Source: Tethya wilhelma (Eukaryota > Porifera > Demospongiae > Tethyida > Tethyidae). From it: a DNA stretch of 64,000 nt. This document shows positions 12,554 to 27,000 of this stretch, one piece after another (positions within the stretch are counted from its first letter, which is position 1; every line of letters begins with the position of its first letter). The DNA lies in assembly GCA_964030475.1 (NCBI GenBank), contig CAXIPT010000001.1:9956444-10020443 (forward strand), in the 5' to 3' direction. Below the pieces are notes generated by a model that saw only the letters and a list, made by a program, of their open reading frames with translations, was not told where the DNA came from and made no database searches. The position numbers and the translations under genes are program-made.

Positions 12554-15500
12554 TACACACAGAATGTATAAAGATGCAAACATTTCACAATATGTTCAAA
12601 AACGTGCATTCTCTTATAAAATAATTATTATACCTTAAGCTAACTTAAATTCCACTTCATTATCAAATGGTCAACTTTTTCGACCAGAAAACACCAATAT
12701 AATCAACGCTAAACATTAGTCAAGAAAATTGACATGAAAATGCAAGAAATAGCTGTTATTTTACTAACTTCATTAACACGGTCAGCACCACTCTCCAGCA
12801 ACACCTTGACTACTTCCAATTGTCCATTAGCTGAAGCAGTTACAAGAGTAGAGTGGAGGTCATACTGCAGGGAAGATAATACCATCAACAAATTATACCG
12901 TTAATTACTCCCAGTATAATAGTATTCCCAGTACGGTAGTACTGGGTACATAGGAATGGCACGGATGCCCCATTAGCGCAATACAAATATTCACATGAAT
13001 AACTCTGCAAAAACTGAGCGCTTGGCACTAGTATATAGGCTTCTTCTTAAGTACTATTTAGCTCTTTCTCTTTCTAACAAGCCTAAAAACATGGCCTAAA
13101 ACCATCGCTAAAGTATCAAACTAAAATATGCCAAACCTCCAATTTTCTCCATCTTCTTCTTCTTATTCTTCTATTTGCACCCATTTTTCTCTGAGAGCGC
13201 TCACTTTCAGGAGCTGATTCTTGAACGAAACAAAAAAATTGAGGTTTAAATTTTGATATAGAATTGAGTACACCACTGTTGGCTCCATACTGGCTCAACT
13301 TACAAAAACTAAAGCCCATGCAAAATAACAGCACTATCACATACTAATATGGCCACAAAAAATTGCCCTTTAGAATTGAGCCACTAAAAATGATTTAGGC
13401 TGGGGTGGTGATTACAGAGCAACAAACAGTTGCAGTAGCTACACTTTTATCAGTTTTACAACTTCTCTTGCACATGAGAAGTTTCCAATCCCGGTATGTA
13501 AGTCTCTATTATCTATGGTATTTGTAAACACAAAGTTCAGCAGTAATTAACTTAGCACACAATCAAGTACGTACTTGCAGCGCGTGCACGTGGGTGATAG
13601 CAGTAATGCTCCAATATTCCTGAATATTAGCATAGCGACTCATAGGCATGACAGGATAAAATTGTGCACTCGCTGCATTATTTACAATGAAAAAATTCAA
13701 ATTTCAATTATTTCAAAGTTAGAATTAACTAAGAAATTCAAAGTTAGAATTAACTAAGAAATTCAAAGTTAGAATTAACTAAGAAATAGCTTAGAAGTGC
13801 CCTCACTATCAGTGAGTAAATTCTCAAATTTTCCAGGGCTTGGGAGCATGCCCCCAGACCCTCCTAGATTTTCACCTCCTCCCTATTTAAATCCTAGTTA
13901 CGCCCCTGCCTACACTATAGGGCTACCAAGAGACTGGAAAAATTCGTAAAGAGTGCCCTCTCCTGACTACGACAATCACGATTGCCGCAATCAAATTAGA
14001 GCTAAGTTTTTGGCACAGTCCTCTTGTGTGTGAGCTTGAAACTTGCTAGGTAGATGCAAGGATAATTAGGCTGTGCATCGCTTTGGATAGTTAGGCTACC
14101 AGGCTCTGGAAAAAAGCCTTAGATGAATGGAAAAGTTCAGTTTGCTAATACCACTCCTTCGTAGCGCACTTAGGCTAAGTTTTCTCTACAGCCGTTCTGT
14201 ATGCAAGCTTGAAGCTTGTAATAAGCCTGTAATAAGCTATCAAAAAACTAAAAGAAGCAAGTTTTTGAGAAAAAGGCGTAGCTACTTAGCATTATTGTGA
14301 AAAGCGCTTTTAGAACCTACATTACGTAATTGTGTCACTTCCGGTAGTGTAGGCGGAATGACTGTAGGTGAAATGTTACAAAACCGAACAGCTATAGCCT
14401 TCAACTGTATTTCTAAATAACGCACACTATATATGGTCTACTGGACATGATCAGTAGGTGCAGTCTCGAAGTCTAAGTGCTTAAAAAGGCACAAAAGCCT
14501 CGGATCTCAGCAAGTACGGTGTTTTACATTACCAAAAATATAATTATTCTAGATGTTACTGATTTATGAAGGTTAGTGTCTTCAATTTTGTCCCTAGAGC
14601 TTTCGTTCTTGAGAATAAACAATAACAGACAGACAGTTGGACAGATAAAACAACTACCGTAACCCTCGAGGTTTAATAACACTAGACTCTATTATTGAGG
14701 ATGCTGTTTTAGGATATAATTATAGGCTAGGCTAATTCACTTACAGTGCCATATGAACCACCTTCCAGTAATATCCTGACTAACTCAATATGATCACATT
14801 GTGCAGCATACTTGAGAGCAGGAAAGTCCTTTAATTGAAAGGGAAAAAAAGCAACACTTAATTAATATTGCAATTTGTATACAGTAAATTAAAGCTTTAG
14901 CAAAACTGTACCTAGAGTGCGCTTACTTTGTCAGTAATATTGGGGTCAGCACCACGATCTAAAAATATGTTGACAACTTCAACATGTCCACTCCTCAGAG
15001 CTATCATAAAAGCAGTGTATCCATTCTTGATATACATAAGAAATAAACAATCAGGCATAGTAATAATTTTGCTTTCCGTGTAAATTGAAAATTGAAACTG
15101 ATTGAAACACATATGGTGACGATGAATTCAAGTGGGAATCTTATTTCAACACTGTCTTCATTGATGAAATCATAGTGAAGTATGACACATACCTGATCTC
15201 TAAACTCAAGGTTAGCACCCCCTTCTAGCAATGTTGTGACTACATCTTTATGTCCATTTTCTGAAGCAGTCATCAAAGCACTGTATCCATTCTGATATGA
15301 GAGAAGAAAATACTTGTAAATAAATTTTAGCTGAACACATAAATTTAGGGTCTTTTTAACAACAAATTCTTCGAAAAACAGTATAGTATTAAAAACTTTA
15401 TCACAATCAAAATTAACAAATTAATTCGTACAAACTGTAAAAAAATTAAATCTGCAGCACCAACAAAGCACTATGGCATATAACCTAATAGGTATGTGTA

Positions 15501-18054
15501 TACAGTCAAATCGCCAGTGTACCGGAAGTCCTATGTCCCCCGTTAAATTTATGTGCGCACGTATTTTAGTGTGACACGGAAAGTATCCGGACTTTTACAA
15601 AAATATACGGATTCTCAAGTTTTAAAGAGTGGCCAAAATCGCTGTTTAGCTAGCGTCTTTAGCTTCTAACTGCGCTTCTAACCAGTTAGTAGTAATCTAC
15701 AGATGTTATTAAATTGCCTAAGTTTTTTTTACTGGTTGGATAAAGCCTGTATACAGTGAAAAACTGCTAAACTAATAAGTGGCTGGTATCCCTACTATTC
15801 ACCTTGGGTACATTTTTGTCTAGACAATCACAGTGATTCCTTTGGTGTATATTTATGTTACCTATCTATTCCCAGTACGGTAGTACTGGGTACACAGGAA
15901 TGGCACGGATGGCCCATTAGCGCAATACAAATATTCACGCGAATAACTCTGCAAAAACTGAGCGCTTAGCACTAAAAGGCTTCTAAAGCTACTATTTAGC
16001 TCTTTCTCTTTCTAATGAGCCCAAAAACATGGCCTAAAAACATCGCTAAAGTAACAAACACAAACATGCCAAACCTCCAATTTTCTCCATCTTCTTCTTA
16101 TTCTTCTTCTTCTTCTTCTTCTTCTTCTTCTTCTTTTTCTATCTTGGCTCAACTTTTCTCAGAGACTATCCACTTTTAGAAGCTGATTCTTGAACGAATG
16201 AACTTGGTTTCTTCCGGTACAGTCGCTTTTGCCATCGGTTTTTAGCGCCTCTCATTGAGTAGCTAGATACAAGGCGAAAAGCGCCTCCTCCATATGGCCG
16301 CCATTAATTTCTACACTTATGCATAATTCATTAGCTTCTAGAACATTCGAATTGACGACCCTTTCCACACACAAAAGTGTGCGTTATTTGGAATTAAATG
16401 CACTGAAGTTGCCTGGAACAATAACAATTATACAAAAAATTATTTGTGTACAAATAATACTGTAGGAATGATTGAAAAATTCTTCATCGGGTAGTACAAC
16501 AATGTATTTGAAGTTCTTCATTGTCCTATAATGATCCATATACCTGCATATAAAGATGCAAACAATTTCACATTATTTCTTTACAACATAAAAATGATTA
16601 CAGTACATGTCTTAAGTCTGAGCATGCATGTACATGTATTGGAGGGTCACCCAATGACTATGAATTCAAGATGGACATGGACATGATTTTTGATTCTAGG
16701 AAAGGCAAACAAGAGTTATTATTTCAGTCCAAGCACAGAAGTACAAGTTAGTGATTATGCTTGCCACTGTGAGGCTGTGTGCTTCAAGACAGATCATGTA
16801 TCATACAATCAATGCACCGATGCATCACTATCACTCGCTTATCTCAAGTAGATAGTACCTTGTAGTGGAATGCACACCATGGTACGTCTTATTGTTAGGT
16901 TTGACAAACTGACATTTCAGTGATGTCTTAACTTGTATATTATGCTCATGAAAATACATTACCTTGAAAGTTTATAAGTTTCTGTGATGGACTGACGAAC
17001 ATAGTTGAGGATACTACCACTTAACGTCTTGAACTTGAACTTTGCTGGAACTTTCGCTTTTTGCGGATATACAACCACTTTAGTGAATCAGATCCAATAG
17101 GTCTAAAATATTATGACAATGAATAAACCTGTGGATAGATGTATCATACATTCAAAGGTATTTATGAAGATTTTTTGAGCTAAATTACACAGTAATACGT
17201 ACAGGCAGCAGGTATACAATGGGTACATTTTTGTCTAGCACACTCCAAAGGCACTTTATGGACACATACATGTAGCTTATTAACTAACCTTTAAGCTGAG
17301 TGTAAAACTGAGTGTGTTCCGATGATGTTGGGCAAAAAAACCAGAGAAGTAAGATGGAATGCCAATCTTTCCGCCATTTTGTTTTCAAATTTTCACGGGT
17401 TTTCAGGGCTTCCTTTGCATACAGGCTTTTGTTGGTGGTGCTGTCAGACTTAGAATTTATATTTCTTTCCGTTAACATCGCTATCAGTCACTCTAGTCTC
17501 TTTCTGTGCTTGCAGTTAGGTCGTTTTCTAAACTGTGTAACTACTACAAAGAGCGGCCATTTTTACACTTTCCCACTTCCGGTCGTGCACATAAATTATG
17601 TCACTGGCGATCTGACTGTATATACTAATTTGTGAACTTGCATCTTGCTCAGAATATCACACTTACTCTACTCTAGCTACCGTATAGTGGCTAAATTTGG
17701 CGGGCTTAAAATTTGGAGAATTCCCATTTTAGGATTATTGGCAATTTTTAACTTGGCGATTCAATTTTGCACGCTGCATACCTACATGGGCGCACATGCA
17801 TATTAAACTGTTTGGCGATATTTAATTTGGCGATCGGAAGAAGAATTCGCTGATTCGCCAAATTTAATTCTTGCCAAATTTACCTGCTATACAGTATATC
17901 AGTAAGAGTCTTACCATAGGCCTAAGCGATACTCATTGGCATGTTCATAGCACTCCACTGAGTGAAGCAAACGTCTCTACTAAGACTACATAATAACATA
18001 CATGTATATGTCACTACTTTGACACTTACTGCAAGCATTCAGTTTTTCATTGAA

Positions 18055-18097
<43 letters not shown>

Positions 18098-21000
18098 GCA
18101 CACGCACGCATAAACTGACTACAGTAATCCTCCCTGTGCATGCGTACAGTATGTGTGAAGGACTAATAACATGCATGGTAGTGATAGAGTTTAGGCGTTG
18201 ACACAGAATAACAACTTTGAATTTGATAAATATACTAACATACATAGCTCCTTATGTTCAGATCAGCCTTGTACTTCAGTAGCATTTGAACTGCTTGGCA
18301 GTGACCGTTCATGCTAGCCAACATCACTGCAGTCCAACTGGCCTGGAAGGACAGGAGTGATAACAATCAGAGGAAGTATGTATCCATGGCCTTCATGTAA
18401 TTCTTTGCAAAAAAGGTCAAGGGTTGATACATTCCAAAGTGAATTAAAAGTTAATTAAAACAATATGCACATGTGCCACTTGAACTGTGGACAAGACAGT
18501 AAAAATGATGATCATCAGCAACATGAAAAAGCCCATTCTGGAAGGATGACCTATATATTTAGATTAACTTTGATTTTTATCTGCGGCCATAAAACAAACC
18601 CTTGATATCAGTGCACTAGACTGTTTTTGAACACACCCAGTACTCATTGTGACTTCTTCATTAGAGGCTACATTAGTGTGCAATACTTGTAAAACTCAAG
18701 AAATCCTACATTTTGTTATCATCATACGTACGGTAGTATGTATAGTAGGAATGTGACAAATTACCAACTGCATGCAAGGTCTAAAACTCACAAGAACTTT
18801 CCTAAGCACTCGTAGAGTAGAGAGCGCTAGTGGGAAGCCACCATAGTGCCATTTTTGTTCTCTAACGTACGTACTTACGTACTTCCTAACTGACTTACTT
18901 GAAAAAGATTTCCAGAGAACCAGAATGTGTTGAGCCGACGTTGATAGTACAAAGTAAGTTCTTTTCATAAGTACTACATTCCTTGATACTCGTTTTCATC
19001 TTAAATAGGCCTAAACAAAAACTAGAAAGCTTAGAAACTTAGTGTGTATATAAATTCATGTACTACAATGCAGCCAGCTTTGCAGTAGAGTTCAAAGGTC
19101 ATGTATCCACGTGGGATTATCATGCGCATGCGCACTAGCCTTCTCCAGCATTATAATATAGTGCATGTACTCAAGCTTTTCGAAGGGAATAACCAGTCTC
19201 CGATAGTCTCCAGTCACACTGTAGTGTTGAAAAAAGTGAATGGACAAGTAATAAAAATTCAAAAAAATAAGTAGTGTAGGATTGGGCAGTGCGGTAAAAA
19301 GTATTGGAACAAGGAATGTGTCTCAATTTTGGCACATGACTACTATGCCCAACTCTTGCCTGGCAGTCCAATTTATGTTACCTGTCTGTTATAGTTTACT
19401 TTACTGCTTAGTCACAAGGAATTTGAACCAATGCCACAATAAAGCTATGGCACTCTTGATTGTATACTGACAGATTATTACATTTACATGTATGACATTG
19501 AGGACCCATAATGATGATGGATCAAGAATAAAAATGAAGCAGTCATGTGCCGAAATTAAGACACATTCCTTGCTCCAATACTTTTTACTGCACTGCCCAT
19601 TCCTACACTACTTATTTTTTTTTTAATTTTTATTATATTTAATTTGCGCATTTGTATGGCCAAATCCCAAGATGGAATGGCAGCTAGATTGTGTCAAAAA
19701 TTCATTCTGTAGGTAAAATATTTAACTCAGTACTGAGTAGAGCCTTGATCACTTTGGAGCACAGATGCATGGCATGCAGAAAAATGAATTTGGTTGGACA
19801 ACTGAAGGTATTTCAGCAGCTCTTGCAGTACAGCCACAACTAATCGTTTCATTTATATATGTTCCACGCATTTTGAGAATTTGCGCATTTTGGAATTTTT
19901 TAAAATGCGCACGCATTTTGAATTATTCCTAAAATGCGCAAGAGCACTGCGCAATTTGCAAACTGCGTAGTGTTTAAAGGAACTGTGTCACTATATAAGC
20001 GGTGTTTTGTTACTAAAAATAAAATGTGTGACGTTTTATGATGTTCTATGACCGTTTGTGACGTTTTTTGTTTTGTTTCTTGCGCGATCTGGGTACCACG
20101 CCCGTGTATGAGCCCCGTGTATGTACGTATATTGCGCATTTGTCAACAAAAAATGTCACAAAACGTCACGCATTTTATTTTTGGTAACAAAACAGTGCTT
20201 ATATAGTGACACAGTTCCTTTAATTTGCGCATGTCAAATTGCGCAACAGCAAACAGTGCAGCCACAAAGCCAACCCTCTACTCAATTGACCTTGTACTAT
20301 AAGTGCTTATTAGTGAACTTTTGAAGCCATGAGATATGGATAGCAAGCTTACACTGTCTGCCTGTCAGGTCTGTATAGGGGATAGCTTTACATGCATGCA
20401 TGCAGCTATATAATTTGTAAGCCTCTATTGAAATCGGTTCCCAACAGAAGGGTGTTGTGGGTAACCTCATGCAGTTCTTGGAACATTGTCCTGTCTGACT
20501 ATGCCAAACGTTAACAACATAGAAGCACTAGATATCCATCAGTGCAAGAGTCATTCAATTGAAATATGAATACTCAATGTGAGGTCAGTATAGAGAACAC
20601 AAGGGCTTTCTAATCTTGTATAACAATTGCCAGGTATAGCTATACTAGCCTGAAGACATACAAGACTAATGAGTGGAACGCTAGAATAAGATGTAAAGTA
20701 CATACTGACTTTCAAGAGAATCATATCAGGTACAGTAGGTCATTGAATAAGACTAAGGTTATGCAGATGCATGCTGTTAATGAAGAGGTATGTCAACTTC
20801 AAGAGCTATGAACAGAGATCTGCTGCATGCATGCATGTCAAGTTAGCTGAACATGTCACAGTAATACTAGGATGTAATACTAGTCTAATAGAAAGGACTA
20901 CTGGCACTGGCACACTGCAGACAGATCATGCAACATTAAAAAAATACATGCAGGCTATGCCCTACCTGACAGGCAGTAAGAATACAGTTCTTTTTATAAG

Positions 21001-24000
21001 CCTTCTTTCAATAGTTTCCAAATTGCGCAACTGGTATAGGTCGTTCCTAGTTTGCGCAACTAAATTGCGCAATTTGCAAACTGCGCACAAAATTGCGCAA
21101 ATATGCAAAATGCGTTGCGCAATTTGCAAATTGCGCAAATCGTTAAAATGCGCGGAACATATACTCTTAGCTTGTCAGATAGATTGTTACATTTGTATAT
21201 GAATCATTTGAATAATGTGTACCACCGGTAGTGATTATTGAATTATACAGCTCAAAAAGAGGTACTAGTGCAACCCTTATTAACTGAAGAGAGCTGGAAG
21301 GTCAAATTAGAATTGAAACAATTCCCAATGCTCTCTGCCTTGTACATACTGAACTACTTACTTCATTATAGGCATTCACATTCACCCCATGTCTCATGAG
21401 TACTTCAATAACATCAGGGTTTCCTTCTTTACTGGCCACCATTAGAGCTTCTCTACCATCATGGTCCTGAAGGATATGTATATGGTTACAATAATAATGA
21501 AAGCACTAAGGTGAATAACCCTTGGCACACTCAACTAGTGTGCACAACTAAACATGTATGCATGACATATGACCAGCACGGTCCACGAGAGGGAGAGGTG
21601 TCAGTCTAGCAAATTCAAGCCTGCTGCAATTGACCTGTGGTTAACTTATATTTAAACCACTGTTTGGGAATTTATTGAATATACTTTTGATGCTTGTAGT
21701 ACTTATAGTACATGCAAATTGAATTATCAGCTGTAGCTAGTCGGCCTGAGAGGCATTGATAGAAAACACACAACTAACCTACTATGATGAATATTTCTAT
21801 TAGATAAGCCATGCAGCCAAACTCAAGTCCTTCTCTACTGTTTCTAGATAATGCACACTACACGGGGCGTGATCAATGGGTGCGATTTCAAAGCTAAGCG
21901 CTCAGAGAAGCACAAAAGCCTCAAATCTTAGAAACTATAGTGTTTTGCAAAATTCGATCTTACACAACAAATTTCTAGATTATCTCGATTTATGAACGTA
22001 AGTACCTTCCATTTAGACCATAGAGCTGCCATTCTTCAGAAAATCTAGTAACACACACACACACACACAAAACGACCACCGTAATTCTCTGCATGTGCTA
22101 AGCACGCACCGAGGCTTAATAACAACAGGAATGCATATTATAGTAACAGGAAATCATGCCACATTGTCTTAATTCTCATGCTACTGCATGTGCATATGAT
22201 TCAACTGTCGTAATTGTATACTTTACTTCTAATTGTGTTTCTGTGCACTTCACATTCACAACCGTAACAGCCCAGGCTATATTATACTCAGTTTCAGTCA
22301 TTAGAAAGATAAAGCAAAGGTTTTCATCCGTCATTCTGGTACACACCAAAAACCCCTCTGGCACACACATAGAATAAAAAAGTGACCAATACATTGAGAA
22401 TGGTTCACTACAGACTGCACAACATGGACAAGCTAGCTAGTTGTACATGTATAGTGCCTGGGTAACCGTATGAGGGACTATTAATACTAACCATGAATGA
22501 ATACAGGAAGAATGACTTACTTTTGTCAAACTAGTACCAAGACTGTCACAATGCTTCATCAGAACTTTTACAACACCAACTCTTGCCTTCTCACTAGCCA
22601 ACATTAGAGCTGTCCTGCCAGACTGCATGGAAAAGGAAAAATAGACAATACAAGACAACAATTAATGTGCACATCATAAATAAACTATGAATGCATGCAC
22701 ATGCCTGTGTGGGGAGTTGAAATATAATTGTAAGTTGTAATCAGTTGTTTCATCCACAACATAGATTATACACAGATCATTGACAGATCGAATTAAATTT
22801 TTTGTCTTTGATGTCCTTGCAGGAAGATAATAACAAAGTACACAAACCTCCCAGGACTCATAGGACTGCACACATAACAATGACTTAAAAAATTCTAAGT
22901 AGTGTGTAACCTTTAAAATCCATCAGGAATGGGATAGTTAGACACACTGAATTGTGGGATACTCAATGGACGGGAAGCATGCTATAACTTGGTTTGATCA
23001 AGTAGTCAATAACTATAGTATAGCGAGAAAGTTAGTGTCAGATTTGCTGATGTCTTTAGTCAAACATTTTTGTATTTTAACTTTCGCAGATGAGCTATAC
23101 GAGCCCATACCTACACACAGAGAATTTCATAGATAAAAAATTTTGCGGATGGATCATGATTCGTGAAAACCATGAAAGTTAAATCCTGCAAAACGTTCCC
23201 GCTATATGGCATAGTAAGCAGGCTTGTTTATCATGTCACCTGTAGGTCACAAGCTAAAGTTGAGAAAGGGTTCAGGGTTCAATTTGGCACGTGGTGTAAA
23301 CACTAGCCAGTAATTGATGGTTTACGCTAAGCATTAAAGAGTAGCATGGGTTGCTGCAACAAAATATCATGGAATAGGTAATGGCTTACGCTATCATAAA
23401 TTTTCACATTAGCATTCTGCTCAATCAGAAGTTCGACAATATCAATTCTTCCCTCCTGGCTGGCTGCCATTAGTGCTGTTGAACCATCCTAAAATGAAAA
23501 ATTCACAAATTTCATATTTGCAGCTGTACCAGATAGATGTACAATCTATTTGACATTTACATTGTGTATACAGTACCCACCCTGCATACCGTATAGCGGG
23601 AAATTTTCGTGGGGGAAAATTTTTGCGAATTTCGCGGTTTGGCAGCTTTCCGCGAAAATTTTCCCCCACGAAATTTGTAAGGTATGTGGTCGTCACGTAA
23701 TGCTGAGACGCAATCCACGAAAATTTTCCCCGCGAATTTCTATTCAAGACGAAAATGCAAAAATTTTCCCCCACGAAAATTTCCCGCTTTACGGTATATT
23801 CCAATTCTAACATAATTATTATGGTATCAAAGACAATATGACATGGTGTTACTATTAGGTACAATGTTAACCCTCGGCATGGTCTGCCCTTCTGCCCTAA
23901 TGAGTAATGGTGCATCGTTTCCTTCTACTCCCTACCCCAGTAGTCTGTTAGTCTATACAAAAAATTATACGGAATATAATTATAGTGAGAAATTTTCTAA

Positions 24001-27000
24001 GAAAAAATTTTCAGTTTCACACTTCTGAATAAAACTGCAAAAAAAATCTATACTGGTAACCTGTAGACCAACGCAATTCTGTGAAGTTCTCTGCAAAATT
24101 TCCCTAAACTTTGAAATTGAAAAAAGTTTCCCAGTAGATACTGCAGTCAGGGATGCACAAATGGGATAGGCAGACTCATGAAGACAAGGAGGAGGAGCTG
24201 TTTCAGCAAACATTTCAGCATACAATGACTTACTGTATCTCTTGCATCTTTACTAACACCATGATCAAGTAGTAACTGGACAATATCAGCTTTTCCAATA
24301 AAGCTGGCTCCAATAAACAATGTCCTGCCAAACTGTGTATTCATATAGAATAAGAGTGTAACAACATTAGCTTTGCAGTTGGCATCAATAAATGCAAATC
24401 ATCTTTAATAATAATTAGTGACCTAAATTTGATGCTCTAGTAGTACAATGAATATTTACAAATTTCAAAATGATATACACACAGTCATTTCACTATTCTT
24501 TCACTATACACCTTATCTCTTGCATCAACTGGAAAACCATGGTCCAGTAAGAGTTGGACAACAGCCACACTGATACCACATGTAGAGAGTGCTCTCTCTG
24601 GTACATCAAACTCATACTGTGAGTGTATGCACATCATCCAGAGACAACAGAACAATCATGCAAGGAAAAGCATGTAAGGTAGCTAGCCAACCAAAATCCA
24701 CACTACAATATGTATAAATATACCCGAGAAAAGTCAAAATCAGGCACATCTGGTAGAACTTTCTTAACTTTCTCAACATCTCCTTCTATACATGCTCCAA
24801 GCAGACACATCTAACATATGATGAAATAATAGAATATAACTACAAATAACAGATCTATGAGTATGATTGAGTAGCAATTTTGATGGTGATGATAGTTGAA
24901 TGCATCTTTAACTATTTGCTGCCAATACGGCTCCTTCATATACCTTGCAAGTCAGTGAAGACAGCTAGCAAGCAATAAACACCACAACTATTATAGCTAT
25001 ATAGAGCTTAGGCTCTTCTTTATCAACATTAATGACATGGATTCATCTCACCATAAATATAGTAAGACTGTGCATGTATGTTATGATCTGGGTTGATCTT
25101 TATAACTTACCTTTACATCAATGTATACAACTTCTTCACCAATTAGGACTTTACTGATGTATTCAGTTCTTAAGAACTCTGTTACTTCAGCTGTTTCAAT
25201 CACATCTCGAACAATCTTGGCAATATGATGAGGAACACACCACGTGACAACCAGAGATCCTTCCACTACGCGGTAGAGGAGAGCAGTGACTGTGGGCAAA
25301 AGGAATCTTTTGGCAAGGGACTTCCAGAGCTTGGTAACGTAGTCGAGTGTCTCAGTAGTGAACGGTATTTCCAGTTTTACTGACACCTTTTCAAGATAGG
25401 TTTCATCAATGGCTTCACTGCGAGTACGATCTTCCTCTTTACAGAGAGTGATGAAATCAACGAGGCTAGTAGCAGCATTATATCCACCCAGTTCCGTTTC
25501 ATACTGTTCAAGCAATTCCTCAGCTTGAGGGTTGTTGCTCAAATATTCATCCGCTATGCTCTCAAGAGGTGAGTGATTCGAGTAGCTCCACAACTGATTG
25601 TCAGAGATGTAGTTGAAAAAATCAGAGACGGTCTTCGATGATGGGATAAGCTGGAGAATTCCAGGGAAGAGATTCGACACAAATGCACGAAACAAATCCA
25701 TATCGACAGGAATCTCCTTTATCAAAGACAATATCTTGGTAACTAGATGTGCGAAAGCTCCTTTGATTTTGGCTTCGTTTTTCTTTAAGACACCTAGCTC
25801 TGTTTTAGTATAGCCTGTATGTAACAAATAATATATTGAGTAAACCTTAAACAAGTAGTAAAAATATTGTTAGCATCGACATACAGAAAGCCTGGATGAT
25901 ATAAGAAGGAAAGAATCTAAAGTCACAGAGAATGAGATGCAGTTTGATACCATTTTGAAACTACTCATGAGTGAACTATGACACTCATCTTCACAACAAA
26001 GAAGCAAGGTCTCAACAGTTAAGTAGACAACTTTTCAAGAGATATGGGGTCATATACTGCTCGGACAAGAGCTAGAGTAATTCACCCAATTTTGGTTTGG
26101 AAAGGACTTTAGAGAGAGGATATGCATCAGGATGTGAGATAAGTGTGACTTCTTGGGCTGATAGATAATAGAATCAGACTGATTCTATGATCATTAGCGT
26201 TATGTAACAAATTTTAGTTGACGGCTTTCACTATGAGATTAGGCTACATGCTGTATATCTAGAGATTATTTTGTCAAAGTGTGCCACACTGTGAGTGTGA
26301 GAGTGAAGAGCTGTTTGAGGTTGTGTATCTAGACATGACGACCTAGTTAGACACTGTATTGGAGGTTTCTACATTGTTGGATGTATAATGGGAAGCCAGT
26401 TTATAGTTGAAGATACTGACCACAGGAAAATATCAACATTCTACAGTAAAATATACAGATATTCCCTAGGACATGGAGAACCATGCAGTGAAACAAGATT
26501 ACTAGAACACAACACTGAAAATGCTGTTTTTCTTCAAATACAGTATTTGTTCCCCATTTCAAGGTCAAACTTCTAGCATACGAGCTATCATGCACAACTC
26601 TTTATGACTTGATCAACTCCTATACAGCAAACACACCACGATTCCACTGTTCTTGGTAAATTCCTCACAAAAAAGTAATGCTCCATAATTTCATGCAATT
26701 ATTAGTTATGGGGGGCAGGTATTTACTAGTATGCTTGTAAAAAAACAATAAATAATACATGTGACATACACACCATGATGCACACCCCACGATGCCATTC
26801 TCCCTCTAGTAACTAGTGGTAAGCATGGAAAGGGGCGGGGGTGAGCACGAGCAAGTGCATGGGGTCTTGTAAGTTGTACATGGGAACATGCCCTGTTCTC
26901 AAGGATATAAGTGCATATTACTTGTTATAGTACTGCATGGTGAGTGTGAGGCCGGTGTTTATAAAATTTTCAGGGCCTTGCAATTTTTCAAAGACAAGTG

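Larger units (their letters stand above)
10079..15291 (-). repeat. Duplicated five-exon ankyrin cassette, proximal copy
   Basis: This is the partner of the distal cassette at 2708-9880. The spacing of its first three exons is the same to within 2 bp (offset about 5410 bp). It is longer between its fourth and fifth exons because two mobile-element-like inserts (about 10516-11180 and 11245-12345) are present here and missing at the corresponding positions near 3200 and 3264. The near-identity of introns as well as exons indicates a recent duplication. Confidence 0.85.

Noticed and set aside
12395..12583. Minus-strand frame rich in Cys and Val
   Set aside because: It is translation of a CA microsatellite.
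20771..21202. Plus-strand frame of 143 codons in the ankyrin intron
   Set aside because: It is made of the TTGCGCAA repeat array; the C/K/L-rich translation is a repeat artefact.
23442..23915. Minus-strand frame of 157 codons
   Set aside because: It is an ankyrin exon (23390-23488) run on into the GCGGGAAA MITE; only the exon part is real.
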